A stretch of 17,728 nt of DNA from Ophiosphaerella korrae. Lineage: Eukaryota; Ascomycota; Dothideomycetes; Pleosporales; Phaeosphaeriaceae. Where the stretch lies: the NCBI GenBank assembly GCA_028456385.1, contig JALNQF010000655.1, positions 1 to 17,728 of the forward strand, written 5' to 3'. Of the stretch, positions 8,772 through 17,456 are shown piece after piece; positions within the stretch are counted from its first letter, which is position 1; every line of letters starts with the position of its first letter. The notes under the pieces are model-generated. The model was not told the DNA's origin and searched no databases. It saw only the letters and a program-made list of their open reading frames with translations. The translations under genes were made by a program, and so were the position numbers.

Positions 8772-8817
8772 CTATTATTATTAAGCCTAGACGTAAAAAT
8801 AAGTATAATTAACTTAT
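8772..8817 (-). other. Putative 46-nt intron in the antisense gene (copy B)
   Basis: On the minus strand it starts ATAAGTTAAT (donor GTAAGT with G changed to A), contains CTTAATAA, a possible branch site, and ends AATAATAG. It has exactly the same length and phase as in copies A, 3 and 4 although its interior differs. Joining restores the frame between the exons and makes a TGG codon. Confidence 0.6.
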
Positions 8818-9116
8818 ACTTAGAAAGAGAAACACTAGATATATTACAAGAAATACGTATATTTATATAAATATATACTTTATAAGCCTTACTATTATTT
8901 ATAGAAATAATATAAAGAAGAGACTTAGAGTTTAACTTAAAAGAAGTATAATAAGAATAAAGAAATATTTTAACACTATTACGTAATATGTAATTAGTAA
9001 GGAGATAGTAATAACGTATAGATAAAATAGTTATAAAAGAGGATAAAGAACTCTATATTAATAAAGAAACTAGACTAATAACTCTAGCTCTAAGATAAGT
9101 AAACTAGGACCTACCT

Positions 9117-9130
9117 AAGAGAAGAGATAG
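9117..9130 (+). promoter_or_regulatory. Polypurine tract (copy B)
   Basis: AAGAGAAGAGATAG directly before the LTR start TGTTATAGG, at the position expected for the plus-strand primer. Confidence 0.72.
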
Positions 9131-9558
9131 TGTTATAGGTATAATAGAAGAAATCAAGATAGAACTAATTAGTCCTAATCTAGGCGCTAATAAAGTATAA
9201 GATAAGTAAAGTAATAACTTTAATTAGGAGACTATATATAACTAGGATACCTAGGCTAATCTATAATCTATAGACTCTTAGTATTAATAGATTATAGATT
9301 AAGATAATCTATAATCTACTAGTCTTAGTAACTATAGATTATAGATTACGACAAGTATATAGTTAGTAAGATACGTATTATTAGGATAGTATTAGTAATT
9401 TAATCCTTTAACTATAGAACGCTAATACAAGATAGTTACAAAATATCTTTAATTATTTATAAGTTATTATAGATTATAACCTAAGCCTTTACTATTAACT
9501 CTTAATCTACTAATACTCTTAGGCACTAAGAAGTCGACCCTAGTAATAACCCCTTATA
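9131..9558 (+). repeat. 3' LTR of copy B (428 bp)
   Basis: Begins TGTTATAGGTATAATAG and ends ACCCCTTATA (ACA changed to ATA). The first part aligns with the LTR of A (AACTAATTAGTC, AAAGTATAAGATAAGTA), the last part with copy 2 (AAGTCGACCCTAGTAA). The centre lacks the 54-bp repeats and carries a palindrome cluster instead. Confidence 0.85.
9257..9348. repeat. Palindrome cluster inside the LTR of copy B
   Basis: Four copies of a 14-17 bp motif in both orientations. TAATCTATAATCTATAG (9257-9273) is a perfect 17-bp inverted repeat of 9332-9348. Between them, TAGATTATAGATTA (9288-9301) and TAATCTATAATCTA (9305-9318) form a perfect 14-bp hairpin with a 3-nt loop. Confidence 0.85.
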
Positions 9559-10067
9559 TCTTTACTCTTATTATACTTAGCTAAAGCTTACTTATTTTAT
9601 ATCCTTAAAGGATAGCAAACACTATAATAAGTATATCCTAGCTAATATTTAATATAAGTATATACTATCTAGTATTTCTTTTATAAAGTATAAGTATTTA
9701 AATTCTATATAGTCTCTTTTTACTAAGTTATATAGGGCGAGCTATTAACTAAGCTTAAAAGATACTATTATTATAGCTTATAGAGGCTAAAGCTAAGTAT
9801 AAGCTAACTCTTTATAAGCTAGTAGATCTTTATTCTTATATTAAGCGTCTTTATAAAATAAAAGCTTATAATAATACTAAATTATCTAAATAGTCTTATA
9901 CTTTAAAAGCTAAAATAGACCTTAAAGATATAGTTTAGGCTATTCTAGCTCTTATCTTATTAGATATTCTTAACGCCTCTCTATTTAGCGCTAGTAGTAC
10001 TAGTTTTCTTAGTTTACTATAAAGTAGTCTAGAGGGTTTTAACTTTAGTAGTCCTCTAGTTTCTTAG
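9559..10067 (+). pseudogene. Antisense Cys-cluster gene, truncated (copy 4)
   Basis: Plus-strand because copy 4 is inverted. Exon 1 survives only from the first Cys position, since B inserted just upstream; it reads YSYYT, then KLTYFISLKDSKHY and NKY, keeping the x2-x6-x9-x2-x6 spacing with all Cys now Tyr. The intron is 9690-9735. Exon 2 (9736 to TAG 10065-10067) reads RAIN, then IEAKAKYKLTLYKLVDLYSY, KRLYKIKAYNNTKLSK and LKAKIDLKD. Very close to copies A and 3. The insertion of B removed the 5' part. Confidence 0.65.
9690..9735 (+). other. Putative 46-nt intron in the antisense gene (copy 4)
   Basis: Starts ATAAGTATTT (donor GTAAGT after G-to-A), contains TTTTTACTAAG near the 3' end and finishes TTATATAG. 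Its acceptor is the best preserved, and the exon junction still gives TGG followed by CGA GCT. Confidence 0.63.
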
Positions 10068-10876
10068 AGTAATTAAGATTATTTTCTAGTTCCTATATTT
10101 TTTCTTATAGTTATCTTTTTTTATCTATACTTATCTATTCTACTAAGTAGTAGTTTCTTCTATTATAGAATTAGTACTATAAAATTTTTTTAACTTCTTA
10201 TTCTTTTTATTCTCTATATATATCTACTTTATATACTAGTAGTTCTATATTTTATAGTACTTATTCTAGTAGAGCTACGTAAAATATTAAGTATATCTTT
10301 ATCTTACTTAGTAGCTTTAGTTTAAATATAACTAGTATAATTTCTTTCTTAATTTTATATAGTTTTATCTTAATATAGTCTAACTTTAAACTTAGTTATT
10401 TACTCTTAATATTCTTTTATACTAACTATACTTTTTTTCTTTTTTTAAATTAAAGTTTTTCTTTATACTTCTTATTATAGTACTTAGCTATTTAATTATA
10501 TAGGAATTCTACGTCCTATCTTAGTTAATTATATATATCTTTAAGTCTATTAATAAAGTTTTCTCTTTTTAAAAACTAAGATATTTAGTTTTTTAGAGTC
10601 TAATATATATTAGGTTTAAATCTATAGTTTATAAAGAAGAGTAATACTCTTATTACTATATTCTTTACGCTATTATATACTAACTATACTATAAGTAGTA
10701 ACTATACCTAATTATTCTAGTTATAGTTAAGATAGTATCTTAAGTATTATTCTACTATCTAATTTATTTATTCTAACTATCTATCTATTTTTAGATAATA
10801 TACTATAGATATTATATATTATATTCCTAATTATACTATTATTATTTCTTATAGTTTTAATATAAATTATATATCT
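10048..10876 (-). pseudogene. Integrase C-terminal part and chromodomain (copy 4)
   Basis: Minus-strand frame aligning with about 3694-4522 of copy A. It begins just after the second catalytic Asp, which is lost with the upstream part. The catalytic Glu (GAA) survives at 10773-10771. The chromodomain runs from 10197 (EVKKIL) to 10048, before TAA at 10047-10045. Integrase C-terminal sequences lie between. Stops are frequent, and CpA loss is heavier than in A. Confidence 0.85.
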
Positions 10877-11318
10877 TGTTATAACTATAATAAGAGAAAA
10901 CTAATTTAAACTAATTAGCCCTATTATAAACAATAACAACGTATATAACTCCTAAGAGAATAAACTAGACTAGGAGACTAACTATAATAGGGACACGTAA
11001 TAGATTTGTAATTTATAATCTTAGTAAATACAAAGTATAAAGCTAAGCACGTAATAGATTTATAATTTACAATCTTAGTAAATATAAAGTATAAAGCCTA
11101 CTAAAGAGCCTAGGTATATAGTTAGTAGGATATATATTATTAGGATAGTATTAGTAATTTAATCTTTTAACTATAGAAAGCTAATATAAGATAGTTATAA
11201 AATATCTTATATTATTTATAGTTATTATAAATCTCTATATAAGCTTTTGTTATTACTTTATAATCTACTAACTCTTTTAAAATAAGTACTTATAGTTAAT
11301 AATAAGTACCTTATTATA
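10877..11318 (+). repeat. 5' LTR of copy 3 (442 bp)
   Basis: Begins TGTTATAACTATAATAAG and ends CTTATTATA (ACA changed to ATA). The left end matches copy 2, the right end matches A. It holds two 54-bp tandem units. Confidence 0.88.
10994..11098 (+). repeat. 54-bp tandem repeat, two units (5' LTR of copy 3)
   Basis: Units start CACGTAATAGATTT at 10994 and 11048, exactly 54 bp apart, and share TAATCTTAGTAAATA and AAAGTATAAAGC. They are AT-rich, with short near-palindromes around AATTTATAATC. Confidence 0.85.
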
Positions 11319-11319
11319 C

Positions 11320-12393
11320 CTTACTAATTTAGTTATTACAAGAAGTAAAGCGTAAGTAGTGTATAGTCTAGCTAATATAATAGTAGAAAGTTTAATAAGT
11401 AAAGTACTTAAGAGTAGTTATAAGTCTAATAGTACTATATAGGAAATAATTAAAGACTAAATTAATAACTTAATCTCTAAAAAAGAAAATATAAAGATAG
11501 TAATTAATACTTTAGAAATATAGAATAAAGAACTATAAGATTATATAAAGTAAAATAAAGTATAAATTAAAGCTATTATTAAAAGCTAGAACTAGATAGA
11601 ATTAATTATATAACACCTAGAGATAAGTATAATAAAGAAACTACTAAAGATACTAGTTCTTAAGAAGTTTAATAAAATAAAAGAGAAACTAAGACCTTTT
11701 ATAGCTTTAGTATAACTCTAGATAGATATATAAGTACTATACTTTAATATAAAAGAAAAGAAAGTAATATATATTAGATTATACTTTAAAAAAGATATAA
11801 TAAGATAGTATAAACTTTACTAGACTAACTATATAATATACTCTCTAATAGCTTAAAAGGATAAGACTAGAGCTATTTTTAGAAGTTATAAATACTTTAC
11901 TAAATAAATAAGAGTAGTATTTAGAGATATAAATATTACCTAATAGGCTAAAGAGTAGCTAGAAAAGCTTATATAAAGTTAGAGGATTCTAAAATATATA
12001 TTATAGTTTAAATAACTATTATAGAATATAGAATAGAATAAATTAGCTTTAATATTATAATTTAAATAAAGATTAAACTCTAAGATCTAATATAAGATAA
12101 TATATATAGAAAAATATAGAATATTAGTAGCTCTAAAATAATAAGTAATATAAATTAATAATAATCTTTAAGAATAGAAGAAGAATAAATATAGAGGTTA
12201 TACCTAGAATTATAATAAAGGAGACCTTATAGTCCTTAATACTAATAAGGATAAGAAAAAGAAAAAGAATAAAGACTTTACGTACTTTAACTATAGTAAA
12301 AAAGGCTAATATATAAAAAACTACTAGTTATAAAAAAAGAAAGATATAGTATACTATAAATATAAAAAATATAGATACTTTATAAAAGACTAT
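11320..12393 (+). pseudogene. gag: Gag with capsid core and two zinc knuckles (copy 3)
   Basis: Capsid/nucleocapsid protein remnant. The frame is readable from the LTR edge (LTNLVITRSKA). The core begins at about 11668 with KKFNKIKEKLRPFIALV, then YIRLYFKKDIIR, KAIFRSYKYFTK near 11875 and a basic KKKKKNKD tract before the knuckles. Knuckle 1 (12283-12324) reads YFNYSKKG, stop, YIKNY; knuckle 2 (12352-12393) reads YYKYKKYRYFIKDY, so every Cys and His is lost. The start codon cannot be located because ATG is largely erased. The leader between LTR and gag must have been very short. Confidence 0.82.
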
Positions 12394-13500
12394 AAAAATA
12401 AAGACTTAAAGAAAGAAACTTAGTTAAAAATAACTAAAAAGAAGAAAGAAGTACTATAAGTATAGGCTAAACCTTAAAAGAAAGTAGCTAGAAGTAAAGA
12501 AGTATAATACGTAATACTCTATTAGACCTTTTATTATAATAATAACTACTATATATATTTTTCTAGTAAGTAGAGAGTAGTATAGTTCTTATAAAAATAA
12601 AGATATAAAGTAGCTATAATAAAAGAAAGAATAAAAGCTTACTTAAAAGAGATAGTCTAAGTAATAAACTTACTAATAGAAGACTTAGAAAGAGAAGAGC
12701 CTTAGACTCTATTAATCTAGGCTAAAAGACTAGTACTAGATAAAAAGACTACTATAACTACTTCTAAAAAACTATAAAGAAGTAAGAGATAAGTTAGTAT
12801 AAGAAGTATAGAGTATACCTAGCTAATAATATATAGTTATAATAGCTATACTATAATAGATATAGAGAAATAAAATAAAGAATAGAGATTTATTTAAATA
12901 TACTTAATAGTTATAAGTATAGAAGAAGCGTATAAAGACTAAAAAGAATATAATCTTAAAGAGATAAAGTTTATACTATTTTAAAAATAGATAAAGTAAT
13001 ATATAGTTATAGTAAGAAGAATACCTATATAAAAAGAATAGTAATACCTTATAAAAAAAACCTAATAGATTAATAAAGCCTATATACTAAGAGTACTAGT
13101 AGTATACTATAGCTTAATAATAGATATACTTAAGAAAGATAAATACTAGGAAAGAGATAATAAAATAATAAATCTAGAATACTTAGTATACTTTAAAGTA
13201 TTATAGATATTATACCTAGATAAGAATTATATTATATATAGAAACTCTAAAGTAAATAATAATATATAGCTTATAAGAAGAAGAGGCTATAACTATACAA
13301 AAGTAATCTTAGTAGAAAATATCTAAGGATAGGAAATAATTCCTAAAGATAGATACCTAGTAGTAAGACCTAGACCTAAGTTAACTAAGAAATATATTTA
13401 AGGAGGACTATAGTATAAATATATAAATAATAAATATCTAAAATATAAAGAATATAAACTTAAAATAAAACTATAGCTTTAGAAAGATAGATAATTTATA
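12394..13500 (+). pseudogene. Gag-Pol linker (copy 3)
   Basis: Same frame as the knuckles and protease. The Cys-containing segment seen at 236-300 of copy A aligns at about 12520-12585, with its Cys now Tyr. Otherwise no recognised domain; heavily mutated. The knuckle-to-protease distance is 411 codons against 414 in copy A. Confidence 0.6.
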
Positions 13501-13840
13501 AAGCTACTTAAGTAAGAAAAGCTAAAAGGTATAAAAAGCTTATATATTATAAAAATAAGTATATACTAAAAAAAGAAAGTATAATTAATAATTAATAGTA
13601 AAGCTATAAAAAACTTTATATTAAAGAAGTTTATAGAAATATAAAGAATAAAGTATATAATAAAGAAATACTCTTAATAATTAAGTATAATTAAAGGAAA
13701 ACTATTTTAAGAACTTATTAGGTTTAAAATAGTTTTCTCTATATTAGAACTAGAAGAGATAATAATTAAGAATATAGTTATAGATATAACTACAATTAAT
13801 AACAAGTAAGATATAATATTAGGTATACTATAGTTATAAA
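13501..13840 (+). pseudogene. pro: Aspartic protease remnant (copy 3)
   Basis: The active-site region at 13585 reads LIINSKAIKNFI. The catalytic Asp is AAT (13594-13596) and the Gly codon is AAA (13600-13602), two G-to-A steps beyond GGA where copy A shows only one. Same frame as gag and RT. Confidence 0.8.
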
Positions 13841-14129
13841 TAACTAACTTATATATTAATTAGAGAATAGGAAAAATTAATTATAATAAGATAGATATAT
13901 TAAAGGCTAATATAAATACCTATAAAAGAGAATTCCTAGAAGAATATAAGAAATAGGAAAAATAGCTTATAGAACCTAAAGATTACTTTCTAGAATATTA
14001 ACTATAAGACTTAGTAATAGAACTAGAAGAAAGTAAAGACGTAGAATAAAGCCTAGTTTACTAAAAAATAGAAGAAGAATCTAAAATTAAATAAATATTT
14101 ATCTAAAACGTAATAAAAAAAAGATAAAG

Positions 14130-15290
14130 AAAAGAGTCTAAATCTATAGTAGTATATAGACTTATATTTATAGATAAGAAAGGAATAAGTAATAAAAGAC
14201 CTTATATAGATTTTAGAAAAACTAACGTAATTATAAATAAGAACTAATATCTATTACTATAAATAGATAGAATATAAAATAGACTATAAAGAGTAAAAAT
14301 CTTTATAAAGTTAGATATCTAGAACGCCTACTACTAGATTAGAATTAAAAAAAGTAATAAATAGAAAATAGTATTTAGAATATAATATAAACTATATAAA
14401 TATATAGTTATACCCTTTAGACTAATAAACGCACTAGTAGCCTTCTAAGAAAGAATTAATATAGTACTAAGAGAGTACCTAGATATATTTATATTTATAT
14501 ATCTAAATAATATCTTTATATTCTTAGAAATAGAAAAAGAATATATATAATATATATATAAAGTACTACAAAAACTAGTAGAAAATAAACTATTTCTTAA
14601 AATAAGAAAATATAAGTTCTATATAAAAGAAATAGATTTCCTTAGATTTATTATTAAACTAAGAAGAATTAAGATTAACCTAGAAAAGATTAAGTTAATT
14701 AATAAATAGCTAACACTAAAAAACCTAAAGAAAGTATAATAGTTTTATAAGCTAGCTAACTTTTATAAAATATTAATAGTAAGATAGTTTAAAGATATAG
14801 AACTAATAATAAGACTTATAAAGAAAGATATACTATTTAAATATATAAGAGAATATAAAGAAGTATTTAATAAGATTAAGAAGAAATTTATAAAAAACCT
14901 AGTTATTAGAATATATAACTTAGACCTACTAGTAATAGTAAAAATAGATATATCTAACTTAGTCTATAGAATAGCACTAATACAAGAAGATCTAGAAACT
15001 AGAAAAGAATATTTAGTTAAATACTTCTCTAAGAAAATAAAAGAAGTAGAACTTAATTACTTAATTTATAATAAAGAAATACTAGTAATCTATAAAGTAT
15101 TTAGATAATAAAGAGTATATCTATAAAGAGTAAAATATAAGATAAAAGTCTATATAGACTATAAGAATCTTATAAGATTTATAATAAATAAAGAATTATT
15201 ATAATACTATATAAGATAGTAAGAGTTTTTATTAATATTTAATATAGAAATTATATATATAAAAGAGAAAGATAATTAATTTATAGACGC
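14130..15290 (+). pseudogene. Reverse transcriptase and RNase H remnant (copy 3)
   Basis: RT motif RPYIDFRKTN lies at 14197-14226. Motif A keeps its Asp (GAT, 14314-14316, reading FIKLDI). The Y-x-D-D box at 14500-14511 reads YLNN, so both catalytic Asp are now Asn, one more than in copy A. RNase H starts near 14930; its first block reads IDISNLVYRIAL with Asp GAT at 14947-14949. Spacing from RNase H to integrase is 822 nt, as in copy A. Many stops. Confidence 0.93.
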
Positions 15291-15499
15291 CCTTAGTAGA
15301 AAACTAGACTTATAAAAAGAAGTAAGCGCTACTAGTATAGTTCTAGTTAAGAATAAAGAAGGATATTTAGTTTTAAATATACTTAAAATAGCTATAATAC
15401 TTAAAAGAATAAGTAGTAAGCTAGATAAATAGATTTAGAAAGTAATATAAGAAGTACCTAAAGAAATAGAAAAACTAAAAACTTAAAAAGAATTAGTAT

Positions 15500-16570
15500 A
15501 AGTCTATAGAAGAACGTATATCTTAGAAAAAATCTAAAGAGAATTTATTTAACAATTCTATAAACTACTAGTATATAGATACTAAAAGATTAATAAAACT
15601 TTTAATAGGTTACTATAAGACTATTATATTTTATAAGTAAGATAGCTAGTAATAGAAGTACTAAGAGACTATATAGAATACTAAAAAAATAAGTATAATA
15701 GATACGTACTATATAAGACGCTATAACTAGTAGAAATATTAGAATAACTATAAAGAGTTATTATAATAGACTTTATTACAAAGTTACCTAAGTTAAAAGA
15801 CTTAGTATTAGAAACTAAGTATAATAGAATCTTAATAATAGTAAATAAACTTATAAAGTATATATACTTCTAACTATATAAAGAAAAAAGTAAGATAGAA
15901 GTTATTACGTACTAGGTTTTAGAAACTATAATTAGTTAATATAGACTACTAGACAAAATTATTATAGATAAAGACGTATAATTTATATTAAAACTATAAA
16001 GAATATTAATAGTGTAATTAGAAATTAAATATATAATATCTATACTATACTATCTATAAATAGATAGATAATTAGAATAAATAAATTAGATAGTAGAATA
16101 ATACTTAAGATACTACCTTAACTATAACTAGAGTAACTAGGTATAATTACTACTTATAGTATAGTTAGTATATAATAGCGTAAAGAATATAGTAATAAAA
16201 GTATTACTCTTCTTTATAAACTATAGATTTAAACCTAATATATACTAGATACTAAGAGATTAAATATCTTAGTCTCTAAGAAGAAAAAACTTTACTAATA
16301 GACTTAAAGATATATATAATTAACTAAAATAAGACGTAGAATTCTAATATAATTATATAGCTAAGTACTATAATAAAAAGTATAAAGAAAGACCTTAATT
16401 TAAAAAAAAAGAAAAAGTATAGTTAGTATAGAAAAATATTAAAAGTAAATAACTAAGTTTAAAATTAGACTATTTTACAATAAGACTATATAAAGTTAAG
16501 AAAAAAGTTATACTAGTTATATTTAAATTAAAGCTACTAAATAAGATAAAGATATACTTAATATTTTACG
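15500..16570 (+). pseudogene. Integrase remnant (copy 3)
   Basis: The catalytic triad is intact: Asp GAC 15769-15771 (IIIDFITKLPK), Asp GAT 15967-15969 (DKDV) and Glu GAA 16075-16077, with the D-x65-D-x35-E spacing of copy A. In the N-terminal zinc region the His kept in A is now Tyr (VYRY). The core continues through the conserved block VYNSVKN near 16168. The C-terminal module lies near 16480. Inactive because of stops. Confidence 0.92.
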
Positions 16571-16650
16571 TAGCTTTACTAGAATAAGTACTATAAAATA
16601 TAGAACTACTAGTGTATAAAGTAGATATATATAGAGAATAAGAAGAATAA

Positions 16651-16803
16651 GAAGTTAAAAAAATCCTATAGTACTAGTTCTATAATAGAAGAAACTACTA
16701 TTTAGTAGAATAGATAGGTATAGATAAAAAAGGATAACTATAAGAGAAAATATAAGAACTAAAAGATAATCTTAATTACTTTAAGAAACTAGAGGACTAC
16801 TAA
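16651..16803 (+). pseudogene. Chromodomain (copy 3)
   Basis: Reads EVKKIL from 16651, NYYLVE followed by TAG where the conserved Trp is expected, and ends NYFKKLEDY before TAA at 16801-16803. It lies 882 nt after the first catalytic Asp, the same as copy A. Confidence 0.88.
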
Positions 16804-17112
16804 AGTTAAAACTCTCTAGACTACTTTATAGTAAACTAAGAAAACTAATACTACTAGTACTAAATAGAGAGGCGTTAGGAATATCTAATATAATAGGAGC
16901 TAGAGTAGCTTAAACTATATCCTTAAAGTTTATCTTAGCCTCTAAAGTATAAAACTATTTAGATAATTTAGTATTATTATAAGCCTTTATTTTATAAAAA
17001 TACTTAATATAAGAATAAAGATTTACTAGCTTATAAAAAGTTAGCTTATATTTAGCTTTAGCTTCTATAAGCTATAATAATAGTATCTCTTAAGCTTAGT
17101 TAATAGCTTACT

Positions 17113-17158
17113 CTATATAACTTAGTAAGAAGAAACTATATAGAAATTAAATACTTAT
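17113..17158 (-). other. Putative 46-nt intron in the antisense gene (copy 3)
   Basis: On the minus strand it starts ATAAGTATTT (GTAAGT with one RIP change), has TTACTAAG before the 3' end and ends TTATATAG. Same length and phase as in A, B and 4. Confidence 0.63.
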
Positions 17159-17440
17159 ACTCTATAAGAGAAATACTAGAAAGAGTATACTTATATTAAA
17201 TATTAGTAGAGATATACTTATTATAGTACTTACTATCTTTTAAAGATATAAGACAAGTAAGCTTTAATTAAGTATAATAAGTATAAGAAAATATTTTAAC
17301 TCTATTATAAATAATATAAGTAATAAGAAGAAGTTTATTATAATTAGAACGTAAAGATATAGAGAATAATAGAGAACTAAAAATAAATAAAGAAACTAGA
17401 CTAATAACTTTAGGCTTAGGGTAGAGAAACAAGAACTTAT

Positions 17441-17456
17441 CTAGAGAGAGGAATAG
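17441..17456 (+). promoter_or_regulatory. Polypurine tract (copy 3)
   Basis: CTAGAGAGAGGAATAG immediately precedes the LTR start TATTATAACT (TGTT changed to TATT); the AGAGAGAGGAA core is purine-only. Confidence 0.7.

Larger units (their letters stand above)
8428..9220 (-). pseudogene. Antisense Cys-cluster gene, divergent version (copy B)
   Basis: Minus-strand homologue of the antisense gene of copy A. Exon 1 runs from the LTR down to 8818. It reads VKIFLYSYYT before the Cys cluster, whose spacing here is x2, x11, x9, x2, x8, with the last Cys still TGT (8848-8846). Between third and fourth Cys positions it reads IISINNSKA where A has LISLKDSKH. Exon 2 (8771 to TAG 8430-8428) keeps KLVE, YLYKIKALNNKKLAK and ALEAKLDLD. 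Many residues differ from A, but frames, exon order, frame offset and intron length are the same, which points to selection on the protein before RIP. The start codon is not identified. Confidence 0.66.
8386..9558 (+). mobile_element. Chromovirus copy B, 3' end fragment
   Basis: Plus-strand fragment that starts inside a chromodomain and runs through the antisense gene and polypurine tract to a 3' LTR. It was split by insertion of copy 2 at 8385/8386; its upstream part must lie left of the window. Its right end abuts the 3' region of minus-strand copy 4 at 9558/9559, so B inserted into copy 4; TCTTT (9559-9563) is the candidate target duplication. B is the most divergent of the five, in both its antisense gene and its LTR centre. 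Confidence 0.87.
9559..10876 (-). mobile_element. Chromovirus copy 4, internal 3' fragment (minus strand)
   Basis: Minus-strand piece running from the integrase core (10876) through the chromodomain to the antisense gene (9559). Both ends are cut by other insertions: copy 3 at 10876/10877 and copy B at 9558/9559. Its remaining 5' part should lie right of the window, and its 3' LTR left of B's missing 5' end. It is therefore the oldest layer seen here. TATCT (10872-10876) is the candidate target duplication of copy 3. Confidence 0.88.
16781..17456 (-). pseudogene. Antisense Cys-cluster gene (copy 3)
   Basis: Minus-strand gene with the same plan as in copy A. Exon 1 (at least 17456 to 17159) reads NYNKLLLITYIIYNRVKIF, then the cluster YTYYT, stop, LKLTCLISLKDSKYYNKY. 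The third Cys is a genuine TGT (17255-17253), which supports reading the aligned Tyr codons as former Cys. The intron is 17158-17113. Exon 2 runs from 17112 to TAA 16783-16781, with IEAKAKYKLTFYKLVNLYSY, KIKAYNNTKLSK and LEAKINFKD. The first exon 2 codon is TAG, expected from the junction TGG. Its tail is antisense to the chromodomain end. Confidence 0.67.

Noticed and set aside
10994..11098. CRISPR-like or satellite array in the LTR
   Set aside because: The units are directly adjacent with no unique spacers, number two or three, and always sit inside the LTR; they are LTR-internal tandem repeats.
11330..11350. Primer-binding site after the 5' LTR of copy 3 (TAGTTATTACAAG, with TAG from TGG)
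   Set aside because: The sequence next to the LTR is CCTTACTAATTTAG in copies 2 and 3 and does not start with a mutated TGG. The candidate 11 nt further on cannot be matched to a tRNA with confidence.
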